Shown here: positions 9,989 through 19,064 of the stretch, one piece after another
How positions within the stretch are numbered: the first letter of the stretch is position 1
Layout of the letters: each line of letters opens with the position of its first letter
Program-made: the position numbers and the translations under genes
Notes under the pieces: model-generated
Seen by the model: the letters and a program-made list of their open reading frames with translations, nothing else
Told to the model about the DNA's origin: nothing
The model's database searches: none
From: an uncultured Clostridium sp.
Lineage (GTDB): Bacteria > Bacillota_A > Clostridia > TANB77 > CAG-508
DNA length: 60,879 nt
Assembly: GCA_947244675.1 (NCBI GenBank)
Contig: CAMXLV010000001.1
Location: 1 to 60,879, forward strand
Direction of reading: 5' to 3'

Positions 9989-10532
9989 TATTGAAACACT
10001 CCTCAATATATTTTTTCATTTTTCTTTCTAGTAGAGCTGGTAGTTGTGATTCTAGTTCTTTTTCTGATATTGTTAACATATATTTACCTTCTACCCATGA
10101 TGCCTTTAATCTCTTTCCAAGTGCTGGAACATATCTTCCTGGTTCTTGTCTATGTCCATATTCAACATATGAAGCATATTTTACTGGATTTTCAACAACT
10201 ATAACAAAATTATTGCCTAGTCTTAGAATTTTTAAAGACTTAGCATATGTAGTTGCATCTGGCACACTTCCACTTTCTGCCTCATCCTCTGTATTAGCTG
10301 TCCAACCTCTTCTTAACGTTCCACCACTCTTTATTGTATATCTTTTGCCTTCTATTGTTTCAAAGGATCCTTCGCCTACTGGAGTTCGTGGAATTACTTT
10401 TGCAAGTAATCTTGCAGCAAGTTCTCTTGCTACATCTTGACAAAACCTTTCAATATCTATCTTTGCCAGTTTTTCCATTTTCTTTTCTAACTCTTCTAAT
10501 TCACTAAAATCACACTTTCCCCATTTAATCAT
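9981..10532 (-). CDS. HK97 gp10-like head-tail/tail completion protein
   Basis: 183 residues. N-terminal helix with FSELEELEKKMEKL, then IPRTPVGEG and later YVEYGHRQ, the typical marks of HK97 gp10-like putative head-closure or tail-completion proteins. Ends by overlapping the next gene. No in-frame CGG. Confidence 0.8.
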   Translation of the reverse strand: MIKWGKCDFSELEELEKKMEKLAKIDIERFCQDVARELAARLLAKVIPRTPVGEGSFETIEGKRYTIKSGGTLRRGWTANTEDEAESGSVPDATTYAKSLKILRLGNNFVIVVENPVKYASYVEYGHRQEPGRYVPALGKRLKASWVEGKYMLTISEKELESQLPALLERKMKKYIEECFNNG

Positions 10533-10931
10533 TTATGCCCATCCTTTCCATAATTCCAATATTATTTCTTGATGAGTATTATAAATTGCTGGTTCTCCAC
10601 TATTTTTATATTCAGTAGTTCTGCCTCTTCCAGTTACAACTATCTTGCTTCCTGGTTTAATTTCTAGTTCAGGTGCAATAAATAATTTGATTTTCTGTAC
10701 TTTCTTTGCTTCTGTATTTGTTTCTGTATTGACATATATATCTTCAAATGAAACTCTGCAGGACTTATCTGTTAATACCTTTTCTTCTACATTTTTAGTT
10801 ATATTCTTTACTTCTTTTTGTTTTTTCTCAATTACATCACACTTTGAATCATACTGACTTTCAATTGCTTGTCTTGCCAAATTATCTATATTGTTTTGAT
10901 TATTTGGTCCAAAAAATATCATTTTTACCAC
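10533..10931 (-). CDS. Phage head-tail connector-type protein, unknown family
   Basis: 132 residues located between two connector-type genes. The C-terminal half is beta-rich and includes KIVVTGRGRTTEYKNSGEP, resembling small head-closure (stopper) proteins. An N-terminal Cys and acidic helices precede it. Abuts the gp10-like gene start. Assignment is by position and secondary-structure impression only. Confidence 0.6.
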   Translation of the reverse strand: MVKMIFFGPNNQNNIDNLARQAIESQYDSKCDVIEKKQKEVKNITKNVEEKVLTDKSCRVSFEDIYVNTETNTEAKKVQKIKLFIAPELEIKPGSKIVVTGRGRTTEYKNSGEPAIYNTHQEIILELWKGWA

Positions 10932-11404
10932 CTCATCTTTCGGTGTTCGTATAGACGTTTTTTGTACTTTTCTATAAACATATCTTCATCAAAGTCAACT
11001 GTTCCAGTATTGTATGTTGTTCCATTTATATCAATTTGTGAAGAAGCGTCTGCAAATGTCGTTGTTGTATCTCCAACTTGAATACTTTTTACTCTTATAT
11101 TAGAATTTCCGTTTTCTTCAGTATCAATATTTGAAACATATTTTTTATCATATTTATTCAAATACCAATAATCTCTTACCATTTGAAGCCAAGTTGTATA
11201 TAATCCAACTGGTACTTTACTTTGATGTATTTTATCTAAAATAAGAATTAAAACCTCATAAATTGAATTTAACATTTCGTCATTTGCTATTTCTTTTTTT
11301 TCTTCATTTTCTATTTTGTCTATATTAAAATCCTTTTTTAATCTTTCTACAAATATATCTACATCTATATTTGTCCTACCTTTTATTTTATCTAATATAT
11401 TCAT
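10925..11404 (-). CDS. Head-tail connector/adaptor-type protein
   Basis: 159 residues, following the capsid genes and overlapping the next gene by a few bases. Contains a helical central part around LYTTWLQMVRDYWYLNKYD and an acidic C-terminus. Proteins at this place are usually the head completion adaptor (gp15/gp6-like). No signature motif identified. Confidence 0.6.
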   Translation of the reverse strand: MNILDKIKGRTNIDVDIFVERLKKDFNIDKIENEEKKEIANDEMLNSIYEVLILILDKIHQSKVPVGLYTTWLQMVRDYWYLNKYDKKYVSNIDTEENGNSNIRVKSIQVGDTTTTFADASSQIDINGTTYNTGTVDFDEDMFIEKYKKRLYEHRKMRW

Positions 11405-11412
11405 AGTTCCAC

Positions 11413-11886
11413 CTACTCTCCTTCTGGATTTGGGTTTTCTCCTGGATCTTGTTCAATTTCTTCTATCTTCTTTATAATTGTTTCTTTTTTCATATTGTGT
11501 GTTACATTGATTCCTAGTTCTTTTGCTCTATCTTTTAGTGCTTCTAATTCTTCATCTTCGTCAGAATTTTCTCCTGCATTGCCACCGACATTTGTGTCGC
11601 TACCATCGTCCTGTTCTTCATCTGTATTTTCTTCTTTTCCGAAATTTTCTAAACAATTATACAAATATTCTTCTACTTCTTTTAAATCTAGTTCCTTATT
11701 TTCTACTTTTATCATTACAATTCTTTCATTCGCATTTTTTTGATTTGATTTTTTATCTTCTTTTAGTACATCTACATATTCTTTTATTGGCTCAAAATCT
11801 TCGTCTGTTACATCGAATACATCATTTTTAAAATAAGAAGTACCATTTACTTGTACTCCTATGCCTTTTACTTTTACAGTTTTCAT
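11413..11886 (-). CDS. Acidic protein with C-terminal HeH/SAP-like helix pair
   Basis: 157 residues. N-terminal part resembles a small beta domain; residues about 85-115 are a highly acidic Asp/Glu/Asn/Gly linker. The C-terminus reads as a short helix-extended loop-helix (LKDRAKELGIN then MKKETIIKKIEEIE), the pattern of HeH/SAP nucleic-acid-binding motifs often found just after phage capsid genes. Probable virion accessory protein. Confidence 0.6.
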   Translation of the reverse strand: MKTVKVKGIGVQVNGTSYFKNDVFDVTDEDFEPIKEYVDVLKEDKKSNQKNANERIVMIKVENKELDLKEVEEYLYNCLENFGKEENTDEEQDDGSDTNVGGNAGENSDEDEELEALKDRAKELGINVTHNMKKETIIKKIEEIEQDPGENPNPEGE

Positions 11887-11938
11887 TTTCTACCTCCATT
11901 TTATAAATTTAATAAGTAGAGCTTTTAAGCCCTACTTA

Positions 11939-12961
11939 TTAGTTGATTACTATATTTGCTTGGAATAACTCATCTGCACAATTTAATGATGGAATAGCTG
12001 TAGCAACTGCTTTTTCCCATGTGCTTACTGGATCTAATGACTCGTCATAAACCATTGCAAGGATTTTTCCTACAGTTCTAATATCAACTGATGGATTTCC
12101 ATTTAATCTTATTTCTTCTGCAGTTGGTCCATATAAAGTTTCTCCTAATTGTTCACTTGGCATCATAACAAATGCATTTTCTGGGAAGTATCTTAATTTG
12201 TCATAACCTTTACCGTCTGCTTTTTCTTTTCTATATTTTTCATCATATGTATAAATGCTTGGAAGTTTTAATTGATTTAGGTAGTTGTTTAATTCTCCTA
12301 CACTAGCAATTCTTGATGTATCTTTTCCAAATAATGCATTTACAACAGCTTTGTTTGATAGTATTTTTGAAAGAATAGTTGTAGAAGTTAATATTCTTCC
12401 TGGTGCACTGTCTAATTGATTTCTCCATTTAATCATATCTTGAATTGGATTTGCTGTTTCTAAATCCCAATTAACATTAGATATTTTGTTTTCATCTGGT
12501 ACACCATAATCAATTGTAGCATTTAGTCCATTTTCATTTAATGTTACTTTTCCTGTTGCTGTTACTTCCATTCTCATTATTTCGACTCTTGCTCTAATAC
12601 TTTGAACTAGATTTTCAATATCATTATACACTTCTTTCATTAGGTATATTTTTTCTGCCTCGTTTCTTGGTGCTTGTAATGCTATTATATCTTCTTCTTT
12701 TAATTGCATTTTTCTTTTAATCAAAGCTGCTTCAATAGCCATTCTTTCAGCTTCTCTTGTACCAATTTCAGCTTCAGTATTGAAAGCATGAACACTAGCT
12801 GTTACTGGTGTTTTACTTTTGTTAGTTAATATATCGAATTTAAGTGATTGTTTTTTCACTTCTGGATATAATTCCTCTCCCATCATAGGTTTGAATTTTC
12901 TTTCTTTTAAATAATTTAAAATTTCCTGTTGTGGAAATAACTCTGCTATACTTTTTGGCAT
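11939..12961 (-). CDS. Major capsid protein (protein E/SPP1 gp13 type)
   Basis: 340 residues from ATG 12961; the upstream GTG at 12970 is too close to the AGGAGA site. The sequence starts MPKSIAELFPQQEIL and has internal blocks (NTEAEIGTREAE, IRARVEIMR, then a helix containing DMIKWRNQLD) that fit the major capsid protein E family. Placed directly after scaffold and decoration-type genes, before connectors. Confidence 0.85.
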   Translation of the reverse strand: MPKSIAELFPQQEILNYLKERKFKPMMGEELYPEVKKQSLKFDILTNKSKTPVTASVHAFNTEAEIGTREAERMAIEAALIKRKMQLKEEDIIALQAPRNEAEKIYLMKEVYNDIENLVQSIRARVEIMRMEVTATGKVTLNENGLNATIDYGVPDENKISNVNWDLETANPIQDMIKWRNQLDSAPGRILTSTTILSKILSNKAVVNALFGKDTSRIASVGELNNYLNQLKLPSIYTYDEKYRKEKADGKGYDKLRYFPENAFVMMPSEQLGETLYGPTAEEIRLNGNPSVDIRTVGKILAMVYDESLDPVSTWEKAVATAIPSLNCADELFQANIVIN

Positions 12962-13007
12962 AATATACACTCTCCTTTATTTATTTTTTTAACTTTTCAT
13001 ATTTTTA

Positions 13008-13340
13008 TTATTTTGATTGACTTTCATAATCATCTTTAAATAATATCCCTTTCATTGTTGCTTTATCTTCTTCGGCAACAGCTGTTGGTAATTTTGAACC
13101 ATAAACTATTCCTTGATACATTACTGCTCCTGGTTGTGGTCCGTGAGTTACATCTACATCAGCAAATACTAATCCAATTGCAACTCCATTTTCATTTTTG
13201 TATACAGTTCCAGCTGGAACTATTTTCTTACCTTTTTCGTCAGCCTCTACACTTTCATCACTAATTTGTCTAGTGTAGTTTTGAAATTTAGCTGATGCTA
13301 AAAAATTTACTTCTTGGACACTTTGTTTTTCTACGTACAT
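13008..13340 (-). CDS. Small head protein, possible decoration protein
   Basis: 110 residues between scaffold and major capsid genes. Beta-rich, with VPAGTVYKNENGVAIGLVFADVDVT and a PGAVMYQG segment. This resembles the head decoration/stabilisation proteins that are usually encoded next to capsid genes. Preceded by AGGAGG. Confidence 0.68.
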   Translation of the reverse strand: MYVEKQSVQEVNFLASAKFQNYTRQISDESVEADEKGKKIVPAGTVYKNENGVAIGLVFADVDVTHGPQPGAVMYQGIVYGSKLPTAVAEEDKATMKGILFKDDYESQSK

Positions 13341-13356
13341 AATTTTTACCTCCTAT

Positions 13357-13965
13357 TTAATTAAAAAATTGACTTTTTGTTTCTTGACTTTCGCTTTTGT
13401 TAGCTTCTTTGGCGAAATTAGAAGCCATACTAATTTCGTCCCCTTCGTCTCCTTTGTTTCCTTCAGGATCAACTGGTTCATATCCTGATGCTTTTTTCTT
13501 TTCAAAGAAATATGGATCTGTTTTCTTTGTAGCTTCTAATTGTTCCTTTATTCCAATTAATGACTTACCATCTTTAGCAATGGATATTTTATCCATATCC
13601 AAAGATTTTTTAATAGAATTTCTTGCAAGTTCTGTTTTTAGAACTTTTGCCTCTTCTAATGATTGGTCTATTAATTGGTCTAATACATAATCTTCATGTT
13701 CTTTTTTTGCATTTGCTTCAATTTCTTTGATTTTGTTTTGGTATTCCTCATTTGAAATACTGTTTTTTTGTAAATCGTCTAGTGCTTTTTCCTTATCCTC
13801 TTTTTCTTTAGTAATAACTTTTTTGTCATTCTCTAATTGTGCTTTTTCAGATTTTAAGGTTGTAATCTGAGTATTAAGTGCAGCAACCTCTGCACCACTT
13901 TTGGCCATAACAGATTCGATTTGTTCGTCTGTTAATCCCATTTCTTTTAATTCTTCTCTTTTCAT
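13357..13965 (-). CDS. Capsid scaffolding protein (DUF4355-like)
   Basis: 202 residues, almost entirely coiled coil from about residue 10 to 110, very rich in Lys, Glu and Gln, ending in an acidic/hydrophilic tail. This composition and the location immediately upstream of the capsid genes are typical of the scaffold (gp20/DUF4355) of Gram-positive phages. The gene follows a 355-base non-coding stretch and starts with MKREELKEMGLTDEQIE. Confidence 0.82.
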   Translation of the reverse strand: MKREELKEMGLTDEQIESVMAKSGAEVAALNTQITTLKSEKAQLENDKKVITKEKEDKEKALDDLQKNSISNEEYQNKIKEIEANAKKEHEDYVLDQLIDQSLEEAKVLKTELARNSIKKSLDMDKISIAKDGKSLIGIKEQLEATKKTDPYFFEKKKASGYEPVDPEGNKGDEGDEISMASNFAKEANKSESQETKSQFFN

Positions 13966-14004
13966 GTTTTCTCCCTTCTAATTACAGGCTTTCGTGTTTT
14001 TATA

Positions 14005-14020
14005 CGGAGCAACGCCTCCG
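14005..14020 (-). other. Stem-loop upstream of scaffold gene
   Basis: CGGAG and CTCCG pair around a six-base loop, between the terminator at 14063..14089 and the scaffold start at 13965. In the scaffold-gene direction it lies about 40 bases upstream of the start, so it could affect translation or RNA stability. Function unproven. Confidence 0.4.
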
Positions 14021-14062
14021 ACCTGGTGTTGTTATCGAACAACTTACAAAATCGTGATATAT

Positions 14063-14089
14063 AAAAAATAGACACTTTTAGGATGTCTA
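14063..14089 (-). terminator. Rho-independent terminator after the structured RNA region
   Basis: On the minus strand TAGACA pairs with TGTCTA around a nine-base loop and is followed by six Ts. It lies inside the late transcription unit, between the CPCC gene and the scaffold, and so may mark the 3' end of the structured RNA at 14100-14325 or attenuate late transcription. Confidence 0.65.
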
Positions 14090-14099
14090 CTGTTTATAA

Positions 14100-14325
14100 C
14101 TATTTAATTATAAAATGTAGGTTAGGATTTGCACCTAACATAAACGACTTTTGAGCTTTACTTAAATTTATCTACTGGGATATCTCCGCCACTACTTTAT
14201 AGTCTATTTAAGGTCAACTATATTCGTGCGTCATTCTGCACCCACACAGCGTCTACTATTACCCTTGTTAAGAGTTTTACCAGCCATACATTCGACTGTC
14301 TATTCCGCCACTACATTATTTTAAT
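14100..14325 (-). ncRNA. Putative structured non-coding RNA with tRNA-like ends
   Basis: The 355 bases between 13966 and 14320 have no credible coding frame. On the minus strand the first bases ATGTAG pair with CTACAT near the 3' end, and next to the 3' strand is a T-arm-like hairpin (TTAGG, loop TGCAAAT, CCTAA). The 5' side starts GTAGTGGCGGAATAG, reminiscent of the leucine-tRNA D-arm region, and GTAGTGGCGGA recurs about 120 bases later. Between them are several small hairpins (for example ACTCTT/AAGGGT). I could not fold a standard cloverleaf with a believable anticodon arm. It could be a degenerate tRNA pair, an interrupted tRNA, or a phage structural or regulatory RNA. Confidence 0.4.
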
Positions 14326-14515
14326 ATATTTTTTTATTTTCTTTATATGCTTGTTGTGCTTCATTTAAACTCATCTTATTTGCTCCATTTTTATAATCTG
14401 GATTATCTTCCTGGATTGGATCACTTTCCCACCCACAATTACTACAAATATCAAATAAATCATCTTCATCGAGAGTTAACTCTCCACAACATTTACATTT
14501 CCTTTTTTGGTCCAT
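14321..14515 (-). CDS. CPCC-family cysteine-rich protein, probable immunity partner
   Basis: 64 residues with two Cys pairs (CKCCGE and ICSNCGWE), then DPIQEDNPDYKNGANKMSL, the characteristic pattern of the Cys-rich CPCC family. That family is widely found beside polymorphic toxins and has been proposed to act as immunity. Its start overlaps the 3' end of the MuF head protein, whose C-terminus looks like a toxin domain. The two may therefore form an effector-immunity pair. Family recognition is strong; the immunity role is inferred. Confidence 0.8.
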   Translation of the reverse strand: MDQKRKCKCCGELTLDEDDLFDICSNCGWESDPIQEDNPDYKNGANKMSLNEAQQAYKENKKIY

Positions 14516-16088
14516 ACTTTTCTACTTGCTCCTTCCAATATTCTTTTGCTTTTGTTGGCTTGAATAAGGTTTCAGTTACCCCTGTTGGCTTCGACGTTCC
14601 GAATATACCGTTTTTATTATCATATTTGAATACATATCCGTTTTCGTTTACAAATCCCTCAATATCGCCTTTTATTTCTTTATTCATAAACTCTTTAGCA
14701 AACTTTTCATATTCATTTGGATTTTTAAATTCAAAATCATCTTTATGTTTATCATAATGTTTTTGTAATTTCTTTGGATTAAATCCTACTGCAGTCCAAT
14801 TGTTATTATTAAGATTATCTTTATAAACTTTATAAGTCAAGTCTTTTGGAATACTTTTGCTATTGAATAGTCTATAGTAATTCTTTAAAAATTCATATTC
14901 TTTATTATCATTATACTTCATCTCTTGGAATTTTTCAAACGTGCTAGGAATTTCTCCATTCTTGAATACTTTTTTGTAATTATTGTATTGATTATAATCT
15001 GATGATTTATTTTTATTCATTTTCACATCGTTTTCAAATGCTTTCTTAGTTGCTGGATCAGAATATATGTATTTTTCTAACCATTCTTTATATGTAATAC
15101 TACTTGGAATATAGTATGTTTTGCCTCCAGTATTTCTTGCTGCTCTTTCTCCAAATTCATATTCATCTTTAAAATATGGAGCTGTTGTTGTTCTACATCT
15201 AATATGATATGGTGGTGCAGTTACTCCTATTCTGTAATCTTTCATATCAAATATTTTGCCATCTATTTCTCTACATTCCTCTGATGTCTTAGAATCTAAT
15301 GTTGCAATATTTATATATTGCTCTACCCATAATTCATTAAAACATTGTTTTCTTGATGCACTTGCAAAAAATGCTGATTCTGTCATTACTAATCTTCCAG
15401 CTTTATATTTGCTTGTATCAAAATCTTTTGCAATTTTATCTATTACTTTATCTGCATCTCCTCTTAATGATTTTTCTAGGTCTTTTTGTAGAGTATCTAT
15501 TAATGCTTTTTTGTTTTTCCATATTCTATCAGAAAATGTTTGCTCATCACTTGTCCAAGGTTTAGATACAATTTTTTGAATAATCTCTGTATTTAATGTT
15601 GCAAATTTAAATGCCACATTAGAACCTTTTTGTATTTCATAAGCTGTTTTATAATAATTATCCCTATATGATTCAATAATAAAATCATTTGTCATTTGTT
15701 GTTCTTTATATGCCAATGTTTCAATTTGCTGTTGTATTTGTAATTCTAATGCTTCCAATCGTGAAATATGTACCTTTGCACTAGCATTTTCCAGTTGTTT
15801 CTTCCATATCAAATCAATTCCATTTTCTTGGCCATATTTTATATATTCGTTAACATCCCATTTTAGTTCTTTTAATTCTTGAATATTTAACCATTTTTTT
15901 GCTTCTTGCATACTTATTTGGTTATTTATTGAAAATCTAACTAACCAATTATTTATTTCTTTTTTTACATCATATAGTGCTTTTTCATACACTTCTTGTA
16001 GTTCTGTAACATATTTTGCCTCATTAAGCAATTGTGCCTTTTCAAGTTCTTCAAACCTTTTTATCCAATATTCTGCGTTACTACTCAT
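14493..16088 (-). CDS. Minor head protein (SPP1 gp7/MuF) with C-terminal toxin-like domain
   Basis: 531 residues, longer than a simple gp7-type head morphogenesis protein. Residues about 160-310 are the MuF/gp7 region: LDSKTSEECREIDGKIF followed by PPYHIRCRT, the conserved Cys/His cluster. The remaining about 200 residues include LQKHYDKHKDDF and end in a basic region with TLFKPTKAKEYW, resembling C-terminal nuclease-type toxin domains attached to MuF proteins. The adjacent CPCC gene supports this. MuF proteins are carried in the virion, so the toxin could be delivered with DNA or serve in competition. Head role confident, toxin role inferred. Confidence 0.8.
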   Translation of the reverse strand: MSSNAEYWIKRFEELEKAQLLNEAKYVTELQEVYEKALYDVKKEINNWLVRFSINNQISMQEAKKWLNIQELKELKWDVNEYIKYGQENGIDLIWKKQLENASAKVHISRLEALELQIQQQIETLAYKEQQMTNDFIIESYRDNYYKTAYEIQKGSNVAFKFATLNTEIIQKIVSKPWTSDEQTFSDRIWKNKKALIDTLQKDLEKSLRGDADKVIDKIAKDFDTSKYKAGRLVMTESAFFASASRKQCFNELWVEQYINIATLDSKTSEECREIDGKIFDMKDYRIGVTAPPYHIRCRTTTAPYFKDEYEFGERAARNTGGKTYYIPSSITYKEWLEKYIYSDPATKKAFENDVKMNKNKSSDYNQYNNYKKVFKNGEIPSTFEKFQEMKYNDNKEYEFLKNYYRLFNSKSIPKDLTYKVYKDNLNNNNWTAVGFNPKKLQKHYDKHKDDFEFKNPNEYEKFAKEFMNKEIKGDIEGFVNENGYVFKYDNKNGIFGTSKPTGVTETLFKPTKAKEYWKEQVEKYGPKKEM

Positions 16089-17653
16089 TATTTACCACCA
16101 ACTTTATTTTTAGAGTCATTAGTTGGTGTATTTTTATTTAATTCTTTTATCATTTTGTCATACTCACTTTCTTGTTTTTTAGCTTCTTCCTTTTGTTCAT
16201 TATCGATTTTTTCTTTTTCATCTTCCTTGTCATTAACATAAGGGTGTTTTGAAAGTATAGTATCTAAACTTAATATTTCTAAACTATTTACACAATTCTC
16301 AATAAGTTCTTTTTCATTTACTGTCATTGTCTTGTTAAATACAAATTCCACTTCTTTGTCTGTATAATCTTTTCCATTAGTCATTTCTATCCAATTATCA
16401 TAAAAGAACATAAAATATTCTAAACTACTTTGGAATTCAGTTTCTATATTGCTACAATCTAAATCCAAATCAGCATATAGTTGCTTTAGTGCGACACCTG
16501 ATTCTTGTGTTCCAAATTTTTCGCTTTGGGTATCTACTCCAGAACCACCTTCATAAATATCTTTTCTTAATTGTTCAATAAAACTCTTAAATGCTTCAAT
16601 ATTTAAGTTAATATCTTTCCTGTCATAGTCCCCATCTTCATCTAAAAATACTGTATTATAAGTAGCGAGGTTCTTTTGGAACGTTCCTGCTTCTGATTGA
16701 TAATTCTTAACAACATTTACTCCATCTGGTGCATCATAGATAGAGTCTCCTGTTCTCGAACACAATTCATCATAACAGTCTATTAATGATTTTAATAAGT
16801 GAATTAGTGGCATTTCATTTCCATTATATTTAAAATAAATAAATGGTATCTTTGTCCATCTATAAAGTGTTTCTCCAATTCTAAAGTGTGCTAAAATACT
16901 TGTCCCTTCACTATCTTTTCCAATTACTAAATCTTTTCTTTTTTCTACTTCTTCAACATCTTCTATCAATGATGACCCATCATAAATAAGGTATCTGACT
17001 CCATCAAGATCCCAATACTCTACTTTTGTTCTCTTTTCTCTATCTGTTGCACTTGTATATACCTCAACGTCATATGTCATTATTAGTGCATCTAATATTT
17101 CATGTTCTTCATCTTGCCATAACGGAATTATTCTTGTTGCATATCTAAGTCTAGCTTTTAAGTCTCCTTCGTCATCAATATAAATTTGCCACCAACAAAT
17201 TCCTCTTTTTACTGTTTCGATTAAAGTATATTTAAGTCTTTTATGCATTTTATTGTTAAATAATGCTTTTAGAATTTCTTTGTATTCTTCATCTTCAGTT
17301 TCATCTTTAGCTATTAATTGTTTTATAGTTGGTTTCTTTCTTAGTAGATATCCTGCCTTTTGATTTATCATTTTATATAATATCGGATGTTTTAATATAT
17401 AGTTTTTAGCATGAGGGGCAACTTCTTCAACACCATTTTGATTTATATATGTTCTTTTCTTATCTTCAATATCTCCTTCATTTTTGAAATATTTACCGCC
17501 TTGTATCATTTCTTCATAGTTTTTTGATTGTTTGAAGTCATTTATTTGTAAATCAATAAATTTTGATAATGGCATCCCTTTTTTTGCTCCTTCAGCAATT
17601 ATCATTTTTATTCTATCCATTTCTGTTATCATACTCTTTCTCCTATCATACAA
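16088..17653 (-). CDS. Phage portal protein (SPP1 gp6-like)
   Basis: 521 residues directly downstream of the large terminase and overlapping it slightly. It has the N-terminal start with NDFKQSKNY and HAKNYILKHPILYKMINQKAGYLL, the central IPFIYFKYNGNEMP..LLKSLIDCYDEL helix, and the long helical C-terminal section ending in a charged tail, as in gp6/DUF1483-type portals. Forms the dodecameric ring for DNA packaging. Confidence 0.9.
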   Translation of the reverse strand: MYDRRKSMITEMDRIKMIIAEGAKKGMPLSKFIDLQINDFKQSKNYEEMIQGGKYFKNEGDIEDKKRTYINQNGVEEVAPHAKNYILKHPILYKMINQKAGYLLRKKPTIKQLIAKDETEDEEYKEILKALFNNKMHKRLKYTLIETVKRGICWWQIYIDDEGDLKARLRYATRIIPLWQDEEHEILDALIMTYDVEVYTSATDREKRTKVEYWDLDGVRYLIYDGSSLIEDVEEVEKRKDLVIGKDSEGTSILAHFRIGETLYRWTKIPFIYFKYNGNEMPLIHLLKSLIDCYDELCSRTGDSIYDAPDGVNVVKNYQSEAGTFQKNLATYNTVFLDEDGDYDRKDINLNIEAFKSFIEQLRKDIYEGGSGVDTQSEKFGTQESGVALKQLYADLDLDCSNIETEFQSSLEYFMFFYDNWIEMTNGKDYTDKEVEFVFNKTMTVNEKELIENCVNSLEILSLDTILSKHPYVNDKEDEKEKIDNEQKEEAKKQESEYDKMIKELNKNTPTNDSKNKVGGK

Positions 17654-19064
17654 AATATGCTCCCCTCTTCTTATTAGGGAATAATGTCTGTAATAAATAC
17701 CTTAATGCATCTAATGCGTGGTCATTTTGTTTTATCGGCTTGTCCTCTCCTTTTTCTTGTGCTTTTTCGTCCCAAATATATGAATTGAATTCCCTGATAA
17801 TATTAGGACATTTTTCTTCAACAATATGGATTCTTTCTTCATCAAGCCAATTTAAAACTAAATTAATTCCATCTATTACACTATTATCTGCTTCTTTAAC
17901 TACAATTTTGTTTTGCTTAAATAAATTGATTAATGATGTTGCACTAGGATCTATGATTACTTTTCTTATATCGATATCTTTAATTAATTTTTTATAGTCC
18001 TTAAGAAACAACTCATCTGTTTTTGTAATCTTTTCTTCTTGTCCATTTTTATTCTTTTTTGTACCTTTGTTGTAATATTCATCTAGTATCCATACGTGTG
18101 GTTTCCCGTTTATGTACTTTATTCCACATAGTAAAAATACTTGTGGATTTGTTATTCCATAGTCACTTGTTACATAAAAGTAATCAAATTTCTTTGGAAT
18201 ATCATTTATTTTTATGCAATGTTTCAGTTTGTCAAAGTTAGGATATATAATTCCTTCAGCAAGTACCCATAAGCCCAAAATAAAACGTTGGTAGAATACA
18301 CCAACGAACATCTTTTTATATCTATTTTTTGTTTCTTCATCTAAACTTGGATTATCATCCATTGTAAAGTGTAGATGTAAAATATTCTTTTCTTTTGCTT
18401 TATCAATCCACTCTACTTTAAACCAATGATTTGGTCCTTCTGGGTTGCAGTTAAACCAATATTTGGAACCTTTTACAGAACATCTTGCAAGTGCTTGGTT
18501 AACAAATGATTGTGGCATTAGTGCAACTTCATCTAGGAATACACCTGCTGCTGTAATACCTTGTACTAAGTCTTGACTTCTTTCATCTTTTCCACCAAAT
18601 ATATAAAAATAGTTGATAACTTCTCCTTTTGATATTTCACATAAATTATCAGCTCTCCTATCTTTGATTTTATATCCTTGAGCTCTTAACATTAGCTTTA
18701 ACCAAAAAAGAACATTTCTTCTAAATGCTCCTACTGTTTTTCCTGCTAATATAAAATTTTGCCCATTAAAATTTGCCATTGCCCATAATGCAAATGACAA
18801 CGACATACACAATGTTTTACCTGCTCTGATACTCCCATCTGCTATAATTCCATTTTTGTTTTTTACTGGACTGTTGTCAGTCCACCAAGTAAGTATTTTC
18901 TTTTGTTTTAGACTAAAAGGTTTGAATTGAAATAATGTACCATTTTTTATTTTCTTTTTCATAGTAATTGCATTTTGCATTACTTTTTTTCTTAGATTAG
19001 AAATTCTTTCATTAAAGTTTATTTTTTTATTCTTCTGCATCTTCTCTATAATCATCCCATACAC
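17646..19064 (-). CDS. Terminase large subunit (PBSX type)
   Basis: 472 residues. ATPase Walker A GSIRAGKT near residue 82, Walker B GVFLDEVAL near residue 175, and the C-terminal nuclease with VTSDYG, VIIDPSAT and the final DHALDALRY motif, all expected for TerL. The start overlaps the small terminase gene; alternative ATGs four and ten codons downstream are possible. PBSX/XtmB-like. Confidence 0.94.
   Translation of the reverse strand: MYGMIIEKMQKNKKINFNERISNLRKKVMQNAITMKKKIKNGTLFQFKPFSLKQKKILTWWTDNSPVKNKNGIIADGSIRAGKTLCMSLSFALWAMANFNGQNFILAGKTVGAFRRNVLFWLKLMLRAQGYKIKDRRADNLCEISKGEVINYFYIFGGKDERSQDLVQGITAAGVFLDEVALMPQSFVNQALARCSVKGSKYWFNCNPEGPNHWFKVEWIDKAKEKNILHLHFTMDDNPSLDEETKNRYKKMFVGVFYQRFILGLWVLAEGIIYPNFDKLKHCIKINDIPKKFDYFYVTSDYGITNPQVFLLCGIKYINGKPHVWILDEYYNKGTKKNKNGQEEKITKTDELFLKDYKKLIKDIDIRKVIIDPSATSLINLFKQNKIVVKEADNSVIDGINLVLNWLDEERIHIVEEKCPNIIREFNSYIWDEKAQEKGEDKPIKQNDHALDALRYLLQTLFPNKKRGAYFV

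Noticed and set aside
14100..14325. Standard tRNA gene
   Set aside because: No complete cloverleaf; the acceptor-like ends are over 200 bases apart and no convincing anticodon arm was found.
14100..14325. Group I intron in a tRNA
   Set aside because: A short AGACTATA resembles a core element but the matching partner elements were not found.
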